DNA from: Bacteriovoracaceae bacterium UBA4097
GTDB taxonomy: Bacteria > Bdellovibrionota > Bacteriovoracia > Bacteriovoracales > Bacteriovoracaceae
Direction of reading: 5' to 3'
Length of the DNA: 16,951 nt
Assembly: GCA_002381765.1 (NCBI GenBank)
Contig: DFXX01000071.1
Coordinates: forward strand, 1-16,951
A model generated the notes under the pieces. The model saw nothing but the letters and a program-made list of their open reading frames with translations, had not been told where the DNA came from and did not search any database. Positions 6,827 to 13,666 of this stretch are shown in pieces; the stretch's first letter is position 1, and every line of letters starts with the position of its first letter. The position numbers were made by a program, and so were the translations under genes.

Positions 6827-7585
6827 ATGCTAAGACTTTTTTCCATTCTATTGATTTTGCCATCGTTAGTCTGGGCGCAAACTCTCGCGGTTTCAGAAAG
6901 ATCTGGCGAATTCATCCGAAGGTCCTACTACTCTCTTAATTATAATGAAGAACATGAAGTCGCAAACTGGGTCGAGTACACTCTTGAAAGAGAACAATTA
7001 AAAAACTGCGCCAACCGCTCACGGTATTTTAAGATTGATGATCTTCTCTCCACGGGCTCTGCCAGCACCGAGGACTATCGCAATACTGGTTTTGACAGAG
7101 GTCATTTAGTTCCCGCAGGAGATATGAAATTTAGCCGCAAGGCCATGGATGATACCTTTTTTATGAGTAATATCACACCTCAACCTTCAAAATTCAATCA
7201 AGGTCGCTGGGGAAACTTAGAATATCTCATGCGTGCTTGGGCATATAATTACAACAAAATCTGGATAGTAACTGGACCAGTACTTAGAAACTCTCTTCCC
7301 TGGATAGGAGTTAGAAATCAAGTTTCTGTTCCCGAAGAGTATTTTAAAGTTATTCTGAGAAAGACTACAACCGGGTATAAAGGAATTGCGTTTCTAATGC
7401 CTACCTCCGTTCCCTACTCTGATCTAAAACTGTATGCATTAGATATCAATTCAGTTGAAGAGCTCACGGGAATAAACTTCTTTCCCTTCCTGACAAAAAT
7501 CCAGGAAGAGAAAGTAGAGAAGAATCTAAAATTAAACGATTGGGACTTTAATGCGCGCTTTGCCTATCTTCCATGTCATCTTTAG
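6827..7585 (+). CDS. exported DNA/RNA non-specific endonuclease (NUC1 family)
   Basis: Predicted secreted Mg-dependent nuclease of the beta-beta-alpha-metal family, related to Serratia nuclease and EndoG, cutting DNA and RNA without sequence preference. It has 252 residues with a signal peptide (1-17, SLVWA). The active site motif DRGH is at 90-93 with His93 as the general base. It is followed by SNITPQPSKFNQGRW (114-128), in which Asn124 should bind the metal, and Glu132. The next strands, IWIVTGPVLRN, AFLMPTSVP and YALDINSVEELTG, complete the fold. The ribosome binding site AAAGGAG lies inside a long stem-loop. The gene's last 38 bases overlap the histidine kinase gene on the other strand. 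No immunity gene is adjacent, consistent with export rather than a cytoplasmic toxin. Role in food or prey DNA digestion is inferred. Confidence 0.93.
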   Translation: MLRLFSILLILPSLVWAQTLAVSERSGEFIRRSYYSLNYNEEHEVANWVEYTLEREQLKNCANRSRYFKIDDLLSTGSASTEDYRNTGFDRGHLVPAGDMKFSRKAMDDTFFMSNITPQPSKFNQGRWGNLEYLMRAWAYNYNKIWIVTGPVLRNSLPWIGVRNQVSVPEEYFKVILRKTTTGYKGIAFLMPTSVPYSDLKLYALDINSVEELTGINFFPFLTKIQEEKVEKNLKLNDWDFNARFAYLPCHL

Positions 7586-9617
7586 GCAATTCGATAACAA
7601 AAGTTGTATTAGTCGCATCATCTAGATAAAAAAGCTTACCTTCATGATCTTCAATAATGCCTCGGGAGATGGAAAGACCTAAGCCAGTTCCCGTTCCCAC
7701 TTCCTTCGTTGTAAAGAATGGTTGAAAAAGCTTCTGTCTGACTTTGGGCGGAATGCCTTGGCCATTATCAATGACCGAAATTCGATAGAAGCCATCACAA
7801 TCCTCTAACTTAATTTTAATCCAGGGATGAGTATAAGCAGAAGTGGCCTGGTAAGAGTTATTAATCAAGTTCAGAAGAACTTGTGAGATTTCTATCGGGC
7901 GACAGAAAACTTGAGGATCGTTTTTAAGATACTCAACGTCCACGGCAGTACCATTATTATTGATTCTCTCCAGACAAATATCCAGTGTCTCTTCTACAAT
8001 TTTATTTATTGGATACATGGTTTTTTCATCCATGGATGATTCCCTGGAGAACCGTCTCATACCACTAACAATTCGCGAGATTCTCCCCACCGTCTGATCC
8101 ATTTTGTTGATGTACTGAAGGAGGAGCTCAGGACTCAATGACTTTCTAGAAGAGTGTCTGGTTAAAAGATCAATATAACCTTTAATGATTCCCAATGGAT
8201 TATTAATCTCATGGGCAATTCCTCCGGCCATTTCGCCAAGTGCAGATAGCTTTGAGGTCTGGGCCAGACGTATTTCTGCTTCTTTCTTGCTGGTAATATT
8301 TTCGGCCATAACAACTACACCATCGATTTCGCCATCGGAATTCTTCCAGGGCTGCATAACCCATCTTAACCAAAAGTTTGTTCCTGGCTGCAATTCCATC
8401 AGATCATCTTCATTACTGGACGTTTTCCCCTCAAGGGCACGCTCCATATTTTTTTGCCATTCAGGCCAGTAAATCTCTTTAACCGTTTTTCCATCTTCAA
8501 CATGATCAAGAAAGGCCCACTCTTCTTCCCACTTGGAACTGTTGGCCAGAAGTTTTAAGTCTTTATCAAACATCGCAACAGGAGTAGGGAGTGATTGAAT
8601 CATCGCCTTTAATTGTTGCTCAGAAATAGAAAGGCTTTGTTCCCATTTAACCATTGGGGTGATGTTCACATTCACACCCGTCATTTTGAGAGGCGTTCCG
8701 TCATTCTTGCGAGAAATGATACAGCCCCTATCAAGACACCACTGAATATCACCTTTTTTAGTGATCATTCTGAAGCGGCATTCATAAAAAAGAGTCTCTC
8801 CCCTAATGTGCTTATTCAATTCATCAGTTACTTTCTCAACATCTTCAGGAAAGATAGAGTTTTTAAAACTTGTAAAGTCCTGAGGAAGTTCGTTAAATCC
8901 GTAACCCAGTTTTAAAAACCAGGTTTTATTTAAATGAACTTTTCCTGATTCCAGATCCCAATCCCACTTACCGACCTGAGCACTCTCCAAAGCGAGATCC
9001 AAGCTCAACTTGGCCTCATTAAGGTCATCTAGTTTTCGTTTAAGATCATTTTCCAGATAATTTATTCTGTGTCTTAACTCTTTCTCATAGGTATGTCGTT
9101 TTTCTGCCTCGATGATACGACCGATAAAGTCAGCACTGGTAGCGGCGAAGTTACTATCATGTATATCCCACTCTCTAGTCTCTATCATTTGCTCACAACA
9201 CAGAATTCCAATCATTTCACCATCGGAGAATATTGGGGCATCCAGCATCGCCCGTACATTTTTGGGCTTAAGATAGACATCGATAAATTCAATAAATACA
9301 GGATCGATAAAAGTATCGTTACTTGCCAATACCCGCTCAGTATTGATGTTAGTGAAGTAATTGGGAAGATCGCTCTTTAGAAGAATATTGCCCTGAGAAT
9401 TGGTGCCTTCGAAATTATAGGTGATCTCTTCATAGATGGCGTCCTTATCGATAGTATAAAACCAAATTCCTACCCTTTGGACTTTCATGACCTCAGCGAT
9501 TTTAGAACAAATAATCTTCAAGGCGACATGACGGCTACTACTATAGATCTTAGAATTTTTCGCAAACCAACTTTGAGCGGCGTGATATTTTTCAAATTTT
9601 TCGAGCATGGACCTCAT
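7548..9617 (-). CDS. GAF-PAS-PAS sensor histidine kinase
   Basis: Soluble two-component kinase of 689 residues with no predicted membrane segment. Order: GAF domain (about 20-170), a coiled-coil linker (170-208), a PAS domain with PAC-like end (about 209-320, HLNKTWFLKLGYG), a second PAS (about 330-445, PVAMFDKDLKLLAN), HisKA with phosphoacceptor His469 (GGIAHEINNPLG), then HATPase with N box NLINNSYQAT (583-592), G1 DNGQG (617-621), FQPFFTTKE and G2 GTGTGLGLS (641-649). The H-box type resembles NtrB/HK4 kinases. There is no receiver domain and no response regulator beside it, so the partner is elsewhere. The ligand is unknown. An alternative start is the ATG three codons downstream (MLEKF), which has GAGG just before it. 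The gene follows the M3 peptidase terminator and probably has its own promoter. Confidence 0.93.
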   Translation of the reverse strand: MRSMLEKFEKYHAAQSWFAKNSKIYSSSRHVALKIICSKIAEVMKVQRVGIWFYTIDKDAIYEEITYNFEGTNSQGNILLKSDLPNYFTNINTERVLASNDTFIDPVFIEFIDVYLKPKNVRAMLDAPIFSDGEMIGILCCEQMIETREWDIHDSNFAATSADFIGRIIEAEKRHTYEKELRHRINYLENDLKRKLDDLNEAKLSLDLALESAQVGKWDWDLESGKVHLNKTWFLKLGYGFNELPQDFTSFKNSIFPEDVEKVTDELNKHIRGETLFYECRFRMITKKGDIQWCLDRGCIISRKNDGTPLKMTGVNVNITPMVKWEQSLSISEQQLKAMIQSLPTPVAMFDKDLKLLANSSKWEEEWAFLDHVEDGKTVKEIYWPEWQKNMERALEGKTSSNEDDLMELQPGTNFWLRWVMQPWKNSDGEIDGVVVMAENITSKKEAEIRLAQTSKLSALGEMAGGIAHEINNPLGIIKGYIDLLTRHSSRKSLSPELLLQYINKMDQTVGRISRIVSGMRRFSRESSMDEKTMYPINKIVEETLDICLERINNNGTAVDVEYLKNDPQVFCRPIEISQVLLNLINNSYQATSAYTHPWIKIKLEDCDGFYRISVIDNGQGIPPKVRQKLFQPFFTTKEVGTGTGLGLSISRGIIEDHEGKLFYLDDATNTTFVIELPKDDMEDRQSAH

Positions 9618-9634
9618 CCTGTATTAAGGATTAA

Positions 9635-9663
9635 AATCTATTTTGGTAACACGCGTAAGTAAA
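9635..9663 (-). promoter_or_regulatory. candidate promoter of the histidine kinase gene
   Basis: On the minus strand, TTTACT (9663-9658) and TAGATT (9640-9635) each match the sigma-70 consensus at four of six positions with an ideal 17-base spacer. They lie between the upstream terminator and the kinase start at 9617. The match is weak, but it is the only well-spaced pair in this 85-base gap. Confidence 0.28.
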
Positions 9664-9669
9664 CTTAAT

Positions 9670-9697
9670 ATAACTTGCGCCTAAGGGCGCAAGTTAT
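9670..9697 (-). terminator. probable intrinsic terminator of the M3 peptidase operon
   Basis: A perfect 12-bp GC-rich stem, ATAACTTGCGCC (9670-9681) and GGCGCAAGTTAT (9686-9697), encloses a 4-base loop just after the M3 peptidase stop. On the minus strand it is followed only by ATTAAGTTTACTT, so the U-tract is weak and termination may be partial. Its central 14 bases, GCGCCTAAGGGCGC, recur in reverse orientation in the ahcY terminator. Confidence 0.6.
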
Positions 9698-9702
9698 CGT
9701 TA

Positions 9703-11733
9703 TTAATGTAAACCGGCCCTTCTAAGCAGTGCTCCAACATCTGGCTCTTGGCCTCGAAAACGCTTATACAACTCCATGGGATGCTCTGTTCCGCCTCGCT
9801 CAAGGATATGCTCCCGAAATTTCTTTGCCACTTCACGGTTAAATATTCCAGACGTTTTGAAAAATTCAAAAGCATCTGCATCCAGAACTTCGGCCCATTT
9901 GTAAGAGTAGTAGCCGGCAGAATATCCACCAGCAAAGATATGGGAGAAGGATGTTGAAACACTGGTACCAGGAATTCTTGCTAGAAGTGCGGTCTTAGCA
10001 GTGGCATCGGTTTCAAAGCTCTCGATGTCCTTCACCGAAGCAGGGTCTGCCGTGTGATAGGCCATATCCAAGAATGCAAAGGAGAGCTGTCTGAGTGTCC
10101 CCAGGCCCTCCAGGAATTTACCGCTGGATTTGATCTTTTCAACTAATTCGGCCGGAATCTTCTCTCCAGTTTCGTAGTGAGTTGCAAAAATATCCAGACA
10201 CTCTTTTTCCATAACCCAATTTTCCATGATCTGGGAAGGGAGTTCGACAAAATCCCAGAACACATTGGTTCCGGATAATTCGCGGTATTTGCATTTTGAA
10301 AGAAGACCATGAAGAGCATGACCAAATTCATGATAAAGAGTCAGGACTTCATCCAGGCTAAGAAGTGAAGGTTTAGTTTTAGTGGGTTTGGTGAAGTTAC
10401 ATACAATCATGATATGAGGTCTTTCAACCTTACCGTGATACATCCCCTGCTCTTTAATACCCGACATCCAGGCTCCACCGCGCTTAGTAGGACGAGGGAA
10501 GAAGTCCGTATAGAAGAGACCAATAAAATCCTTGGTATCTTCATCAAAAACTTCAAACACTCTCACATCTTCATGATATTTAGGCACATTGAAGACTTCT
10601 TTGAAATTGATCCCATAAAGGAGATTGGCAACTTTAAAAATACCGTCTACCACGTTTTCAAGTTTAAAATATGGTCTGAGCATTTCATCATCCATATCTA
10701 ATTCACGCTTTTTTAATATCTCCGAATAATAGGCAGAATCATAAGCAGCAAAATCGTCGATCCCATCGATTTCCTTAGCAAGCTTCTTGAGTCTATCGAT
10801 ATCTTTCTGGGCATGAGGCTTGGCCTTATTTAAAAGATCTTCCAAGAAGTCGGTCACTTTCTTGGGAGACATCGCCATTCTTTCTTCCAGAACATAATCA
10901 GCATGGGTATTGAAACCCAAAAGCTTAGCTCTTTGAGTTCTTAGAACAAGAATCTCTTTTAAGATTTCCTGGTTATCAAATTTATTATTGAAGGTCTTCG
11001 AAGAGCTAGCGATAAGAAGTTTCTTACGAAGTTCCCTTTTCTTAGAATAGGTCATGAATGGCAGCATAGAGGGAACATCAAGACTAAAACACCAGCTACC
11101 CTTCTTGTCTTTCTTTTCAGCAAGTTCACTGGCTGCTTCTATAACTCCTTCAGGAAGTCCTTCAAGATCATTTTCATCGGTGATCTCCAAGAGATAATCA
11201 TTAGTGGCTTTAAGAACATTTTGTGAGAAGGATAAGGTGAGTTTAGCGAGCTTCTCATCCAATTCTCTCATCACTTCTTTTTCACTGTCTGCGAGCATCG
11301 CCCCGCTGCGAACAAATGATTTAAAACTCTTCTCGATGATCGTTAATTCTTCTTTATCAAGTCCCTGATCAAATCTTGAATCATAGCAGGCCTTCACCTT
11401 AGCAAAGATCACGGGATCAAGAGAGATGTCATTTCCAAAGCGGGTAAGAATCTCTGAAACTTCGGGAGAAATTTTATCCAGATCTTCTGAGCATTCAGCG
11501 GAATGAAGATTGAAGAAGATTCCAGCGATATAATCCACTTTCTCTGTAATATCACTCTTCTCTACTATGACGTGATGAAAGTCGGTGGCGCTACTTTTCT
11601 TAAAGGCATCGAGCTTCTTTTTTGACTCCTCAATGGCCTCTTTTAAGGCAGGAATGAAATGTTCGGCTTTTACAGCATCTAAGGGATAGGCCCCATGTGG
11701 AGCACTTGGGCTTGCGAGAAGTGGATTGTTCAT
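9703..11733 (-). CDS. M3 family zinc oligopeptidase (oligopeptidase A-like)
   Basis: Cytoplasmic thimet-type metallopeptidase of 676 residues, the length of E. coli PrlC and Dcp (about 680), with no signal peptide. It degrades short peptides, including signal-peptide remnants in PrlC's case. The zinc site is His468-Glu469-x-x-His472 in YHEFGHALHG, with the third ligand Glu497 in WDFVELPSQIMENW. That second motif, ending in ENW, is closer to oligopeptidase A (PrlC) than to dipeptidyl carboxypeptidase (which I recall as ...EFPSQINEHW), so I favour the former. Substrate-binding blocks FSHIFAGGYSAGYYSYKWAE (597-616) and the C-terminal FREHILERGGTEHPMELY are intact. It starts 7 bases after the transporter stop with GAGGA as ribosome binding site. 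It is the last gene of a three-gene operon with a DtxR-like regulator, an unexpected place for a housekeeping peptidase. Confidence 0.94.
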   Translation of the reverse strand: MNNPLLASPSAPHGAYPLDAVKAEHFIPALKEAIEESKKKLDAFKKSSATDFHHVIVEKSDITEKVDYIAGIFFNLHSAECSEDLDKISPEVSEILTRFGNDISLDPVIFAKVKACYDSRFDQGLDKEELTIIEKSFKSFVRSGAMLADSEKEVMRELDEKLAKLTLSFSQNVLKATNDYLLEITDENDLEGLPEGVIEAASELAEKKDKKGSWCFSLDVPSMLPFMTYSKKRELRKKLLIASSSKTFNNKFDNQEILKEILVLRTQRAKLLGFNTHADYVLEERMAMSPKKVTDFLEDLLNKAKPHAQKDIDRLKKLAKEIDGIDDFAAYDSAYYSEILKKRELDMDDEMLRPYFKLENVVDGIFKVANLLYGINFKEVFNVPKYHEDVRVFEVFDEDTKDFIGLFYTDFFPRPTKRGGAWMSGIKEQGMYHGKVERPHIMIVCNFTKPTKTKPSLLSLDEVLTLYHEFGHALHGLLSKCKYRELSGTNVFWDFVELPSQIMENWVMEKECLDIFATHYETGEKIPAELVEKIKSSGKFLEGLGTLRQLSFAFLDMAYHTADPASVKDIESFETDATAKTALLARIPGTSVSTSFSHIFAGGYSAGYYSYKWAEVLDADAFEFFKTSGIFNREVAKKFREHILERGGTEHPMELYKRFRGQEPDVGALLRRAGLH

Positions 11734-11742
11734 AATGAGTCC

Positions 11743-12957
11743 TCAGCTAAATAGTTGTCGATGAAGTCGGAATAAACGGAATATCAGTCCCACCCAAAGA
11801 GTAAGAAAAATGCCCATCATCATAATAAGAATGGTGGAGGATTGAAGATAAATCAAGACCGCAGCAATCATGGCCTTAGAAACGCGATACACGAGCATGT
11901 CGGTAAGATACTTCGCACCGTACTTCTGAGATATACCGAGAGGCTGATAAAGAATCTCCTTGGCGGCACTAAAGAAGGAGTAATCGGAAGCTTTGAGATA
12001 AACATAGAACATGGCCACCGGTATAAATCCGGCACTCCCCGTAAGAAGCAAAATCCCGAGTGAAGCCATGTAAGATAAGGGAATAAAGATATGCAGACTT
12101 CTTTCTGAAATTCTGGTCAAAAGAAAGGGCAATAGTAGAAACTGAAAGGCAAACGTCAAAGCATTGGTCACCATATAGACATGGCCTAAATATGTGGTGC
12201 GAGCAGTTGCATCAGAGACAGCACTCTCAAAAGCTATATTAAAGTTAAAGTCAGCGATATTAATAACAAACTGCGTGAGGGCCACGACCCCAGCAATATG
12301 CCAGACATACTTTCTTATATCTGGTGTTAAAGAAGCCAAGGGGGAGCGGACCTGAGAGGAGATGGCCTTTCTTAAGGAAGGGGTGAAGAAAAAGAATACC
12401 GCAGGAAGTGAAACAAAAAACAAGGCAACCCACATGACCTGTATGGTTCCGCCACCTGAGCTAATCTGACCAGTGAGCCATCCCCCTAGGATTCCTCCCA
12501 GACTTCCAATGGCCCCAATAGGTCCAACCAAGAGTTTAAAATCCTCTTTTTTAAGAATGTTATTAGCATAAGCTAGCAACAGGTGAACTTGAATGACGAT
12601 ATAGATTTCTTTCCAAGTAAAAGGAAGATAGGTCAAAAATTTAATCCCACTTAGAAAACCTAAGGTACTAGCAAAAAATAGAAGAGAGCTAAAAAAAGAA
12701 ACTATACCAAAGACTTTTTGTACTGAGAGGCGAGATTGTAGTCGATCACAAACAATGACCGCAAGAGAGAGAAAAAGAACTCCCCATAACCAAGCTATCG
12801 GTGAAGACTTCGCACCATAGGCTTCAAAGAACAGCGTGGTACTTGAGGCCCGTACCAGTGGGTAATTAAACAGGACGAAAAAATAGCTGATTAAAAAAAA
12901 GACGAGATTTCGTCTCAGTGCTGGATCAGATTGTTTGATGAAGTCGGTTAATTTCAT
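11743..12957 (-). CDS. polytopic transporter resembling Tlc/Npt ATP/ADP-translocase family
   Basis: 404-residue integral membrane protein with about 11-12 hydrophobic segments (for example 18-36, 53-70, 81-103, 142-165, 173-191, 259-280, 360-395). The pattern recalls the MFS-like nucleotide transporters of the Tlc/Npt family: NYPLVRASSTTLFFEAYGAK near the first segment (Y-x-L-x-R), VGPIGAIGSLGGILGGWLTG (144-163), and especially YLKASDYSFFSAAKEILYQP (320-339) followed by KYGAKYLTDMLVYRVSKA, matching the family's KE-x-x-Y-x-P and K-x-x-D-x-x-x-x-R-x-x-K signature. It is shorter than rickettsial Tlc (about 500), so the substrate may differ; nucleotides are only a guess. The start overlaps the upstream DtxR-like gene by ATGA, and the M3 peptidase follows at once. 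A general MFS transporter is the alternative. Confidence 0.65.
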   Translation of the reverse strand: MKLTDFIKQSDPALRRNLVFFLISYFFVLFNYPLVRASSTTLFFEAYGAKSSPIAWLWGVLFLSLAVIVCDRLQSRLSVQKVFGIVSFFSSLLFFASTLGFLSGIKFLTYLPFTWKEIYIVIQVHLLLAYANNILKKEDFKLLVGPIGAIGSLGGILGGWLTGQISSGGGTIQVMWVALFFVSLPAVFFFFTPSLRKAISSQVRSPLASLTPDIRKYVWHIAGVVALTQFVINIADFNFNIAFESAVSDATARTTYLGHVYMVTNALTFAFQFLLLPFLLTRISERSLHIFIPLSYMASLGILLLTGSAGFIPVAMFYVYLKASDYSFFSAAKEILYQPLGISQKYGAKYLTDMLVYRVSKAMIAAVLIYLQSSTILIMMMGIFLTLWVGLIFRLFRLHRQLFS

Positions 12958-13475
12958 TCAGACTTAAGGTAAGTATCGCCTTTCTGAATTTCTTCGAACT
13001 CGTGCTGATGTTCAAACTGAGAGAAGTCAAATGATGTAGAGAACTTTTCATCTTTGAAGCTATCGCTACAAAGAGTCTTCATAAATTTAAAAAATTTCTC
13101 TCTCGTATCAGAACTCATTAAGTGCTCCATAAGGCAAGAGTCCTTGTGCGCAACTTCCTCATCCACTCCGATAATATCTTTTAAGAAGTAGTAAAGCAGG
13201 GTTCTGGAAGAGAGAATCCCATGAACAGCTTCATGTCCACTTGGAGAGAGTGATAAAAATTTACTTTCATCCTCGAGAACCAGATCTCTTTTTTTGAGAT
13301 TTGTGAGTGCAGTTGAGACTGAACCTTTAGTGAGACCCATTTCATGCGCAATATCGGTCACTCGAGCATAGCCCTTAGCTTCCTTTAGCTTATGGATCGC
13401 CAAGAGGTAATGGACCATCGAATGAGTGAGATCATTATCATGGGTATGCTGAATAGCCGTTTTTTTATCTGACAT
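12954..13475 (-). CDS. DtxR/MntR-family transcriptional regulator with atypical metal site
   Basis: 173-residue DNA-binding regulator. Winged helix at about 20-80: GYARVTDIAHEMGLTKGSVS is the helix-turn-helix and FLSLSPSG the wing. A dimerisation helix pair follows (88-120) with LLYYFLKDIIGVDEE and CLMEHLMS. By alignment from memory with DtxR, the primary-site Cys114, Glu117 and His118 (C-x-x-E-H) and ancillary His110 are kept, but the Met10 position is His22, and the ancillary His79 and Glu83 positions are Arg or Thr and Tyr. The metal sensed could therefore differ from Fe or Mn. A charged, His-rich tail (141-173) replaces the SH3 domain. It overlaps the transporter gene by ATGA and probably controls this operon. 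The ribosome binding site is weak. Confidence 0.85.
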   Translation of the reverse strand: MSDKKTAIQHTHDNDLTHSMVHYLLAIHKLKEAKGYARVTDIAHEMGLTKGSVSTALTNLKKRDLVLEDESKFLSLSPSGHEAVHGILSSRTLLYYFLKDIIGVDEEVAHKDSCLMEHLMSSDTREKFFKFMKTLCSDSFKDEKFSTSFDFSQFEHQHEFEEIQKGDTYLKSE

Positions 13476-13662
13476 AGCTATAACTTACTTATCCACAAGA
13501 TAGCCGTCAAACGATAAATATTTGTTGCAGCTCCATTATAATACTCTACCAATCCCTCCCCTCTATGTGGTTGATATTACACAAGCCTTCTCCCCGGCAG
13601 CTTTTCTCCCTCTTGGAGAGAGGAGTGGCCATGATAAAATCACACTTATTCAAAGGTAATTT
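13476..13662. promoter_or_regulatory. divergent region between the regulator and the unknown exported protein
   Basis: This 187-base gap serves the DtxR-like operon (minus) and the exported protein (plus). It holds a consensus TATAAT at 13537-13542 inside the palindrome ATTATAAT, so it reads on both strands, though neither strand has a good -35. A minus-strand TTGACG (13511-13506) is a possible -35 for the regulator but lacks a good -10 at 17 bases. A perfect DnaA box, TTATCCACA, is at 13489-13497. Nearer the plus-strand gene are a hairpin (13606-13625) and a short leader ORF. Confidence 0.4.
13606..13625 (+). promoter_or_regulatory. hairpin covering the ribosome binding site of a leader ORF
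   Basis: CTCCCTCT (13606-13613) pairs with AGAG and GGAG (13617-13625) around a TGG loop with one bulged A, giving eight base pairs. The 3' arm is the purine-rich ribosome binding site for the ATG at 13631, so folding would hide it. The structure is short and was not evaluated energetically. Confidence 0.4.
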
Positions 13663-13666
13663 ATGA
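13631..13666 (+). CDS. candidate 11-residue leader peptide, coupled to the next gene
   Basis: ATG at 13631 opens an 11-codon frame, MIKSHLFKGNL, ending in a TGA whose last bases overlap the ATG of the downstream gene (ATGA at 13663-13666). It is preceded by GAGAGAGGAG at a five-base spacing, a stronger ribosome binding site than the AAAGG before the main gene. This arrangement is typical of translational coupling. The codons show no run of one amino acid that would suggest attenuation. With so short a frame, chance cannot be excluded. Confidence 0.4.
   Translation: MIKSHLFKGNL

Noticed and set aside
6827..7585. Nuclease as a contact-dependent or polymorphic toxin with immunity gene
   Set aside because: It has its own signal peptide, no toxin delivery domain, and no small immunity-like gene next to it; the neighbour is a convergent histidine kinase.
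13489..13497. Perfect DnaA box TTATCCACA upstream of the DtxR-like gene
   Set aside because: A single 9-mer match is expected by chance about once in eight windows of this size; there is no cluster of boxes, AT-rich unwinding region, dnaA or dnaN nearby, so this is not an origin. Regulation by DnaA cannot be excluded but is not supported.
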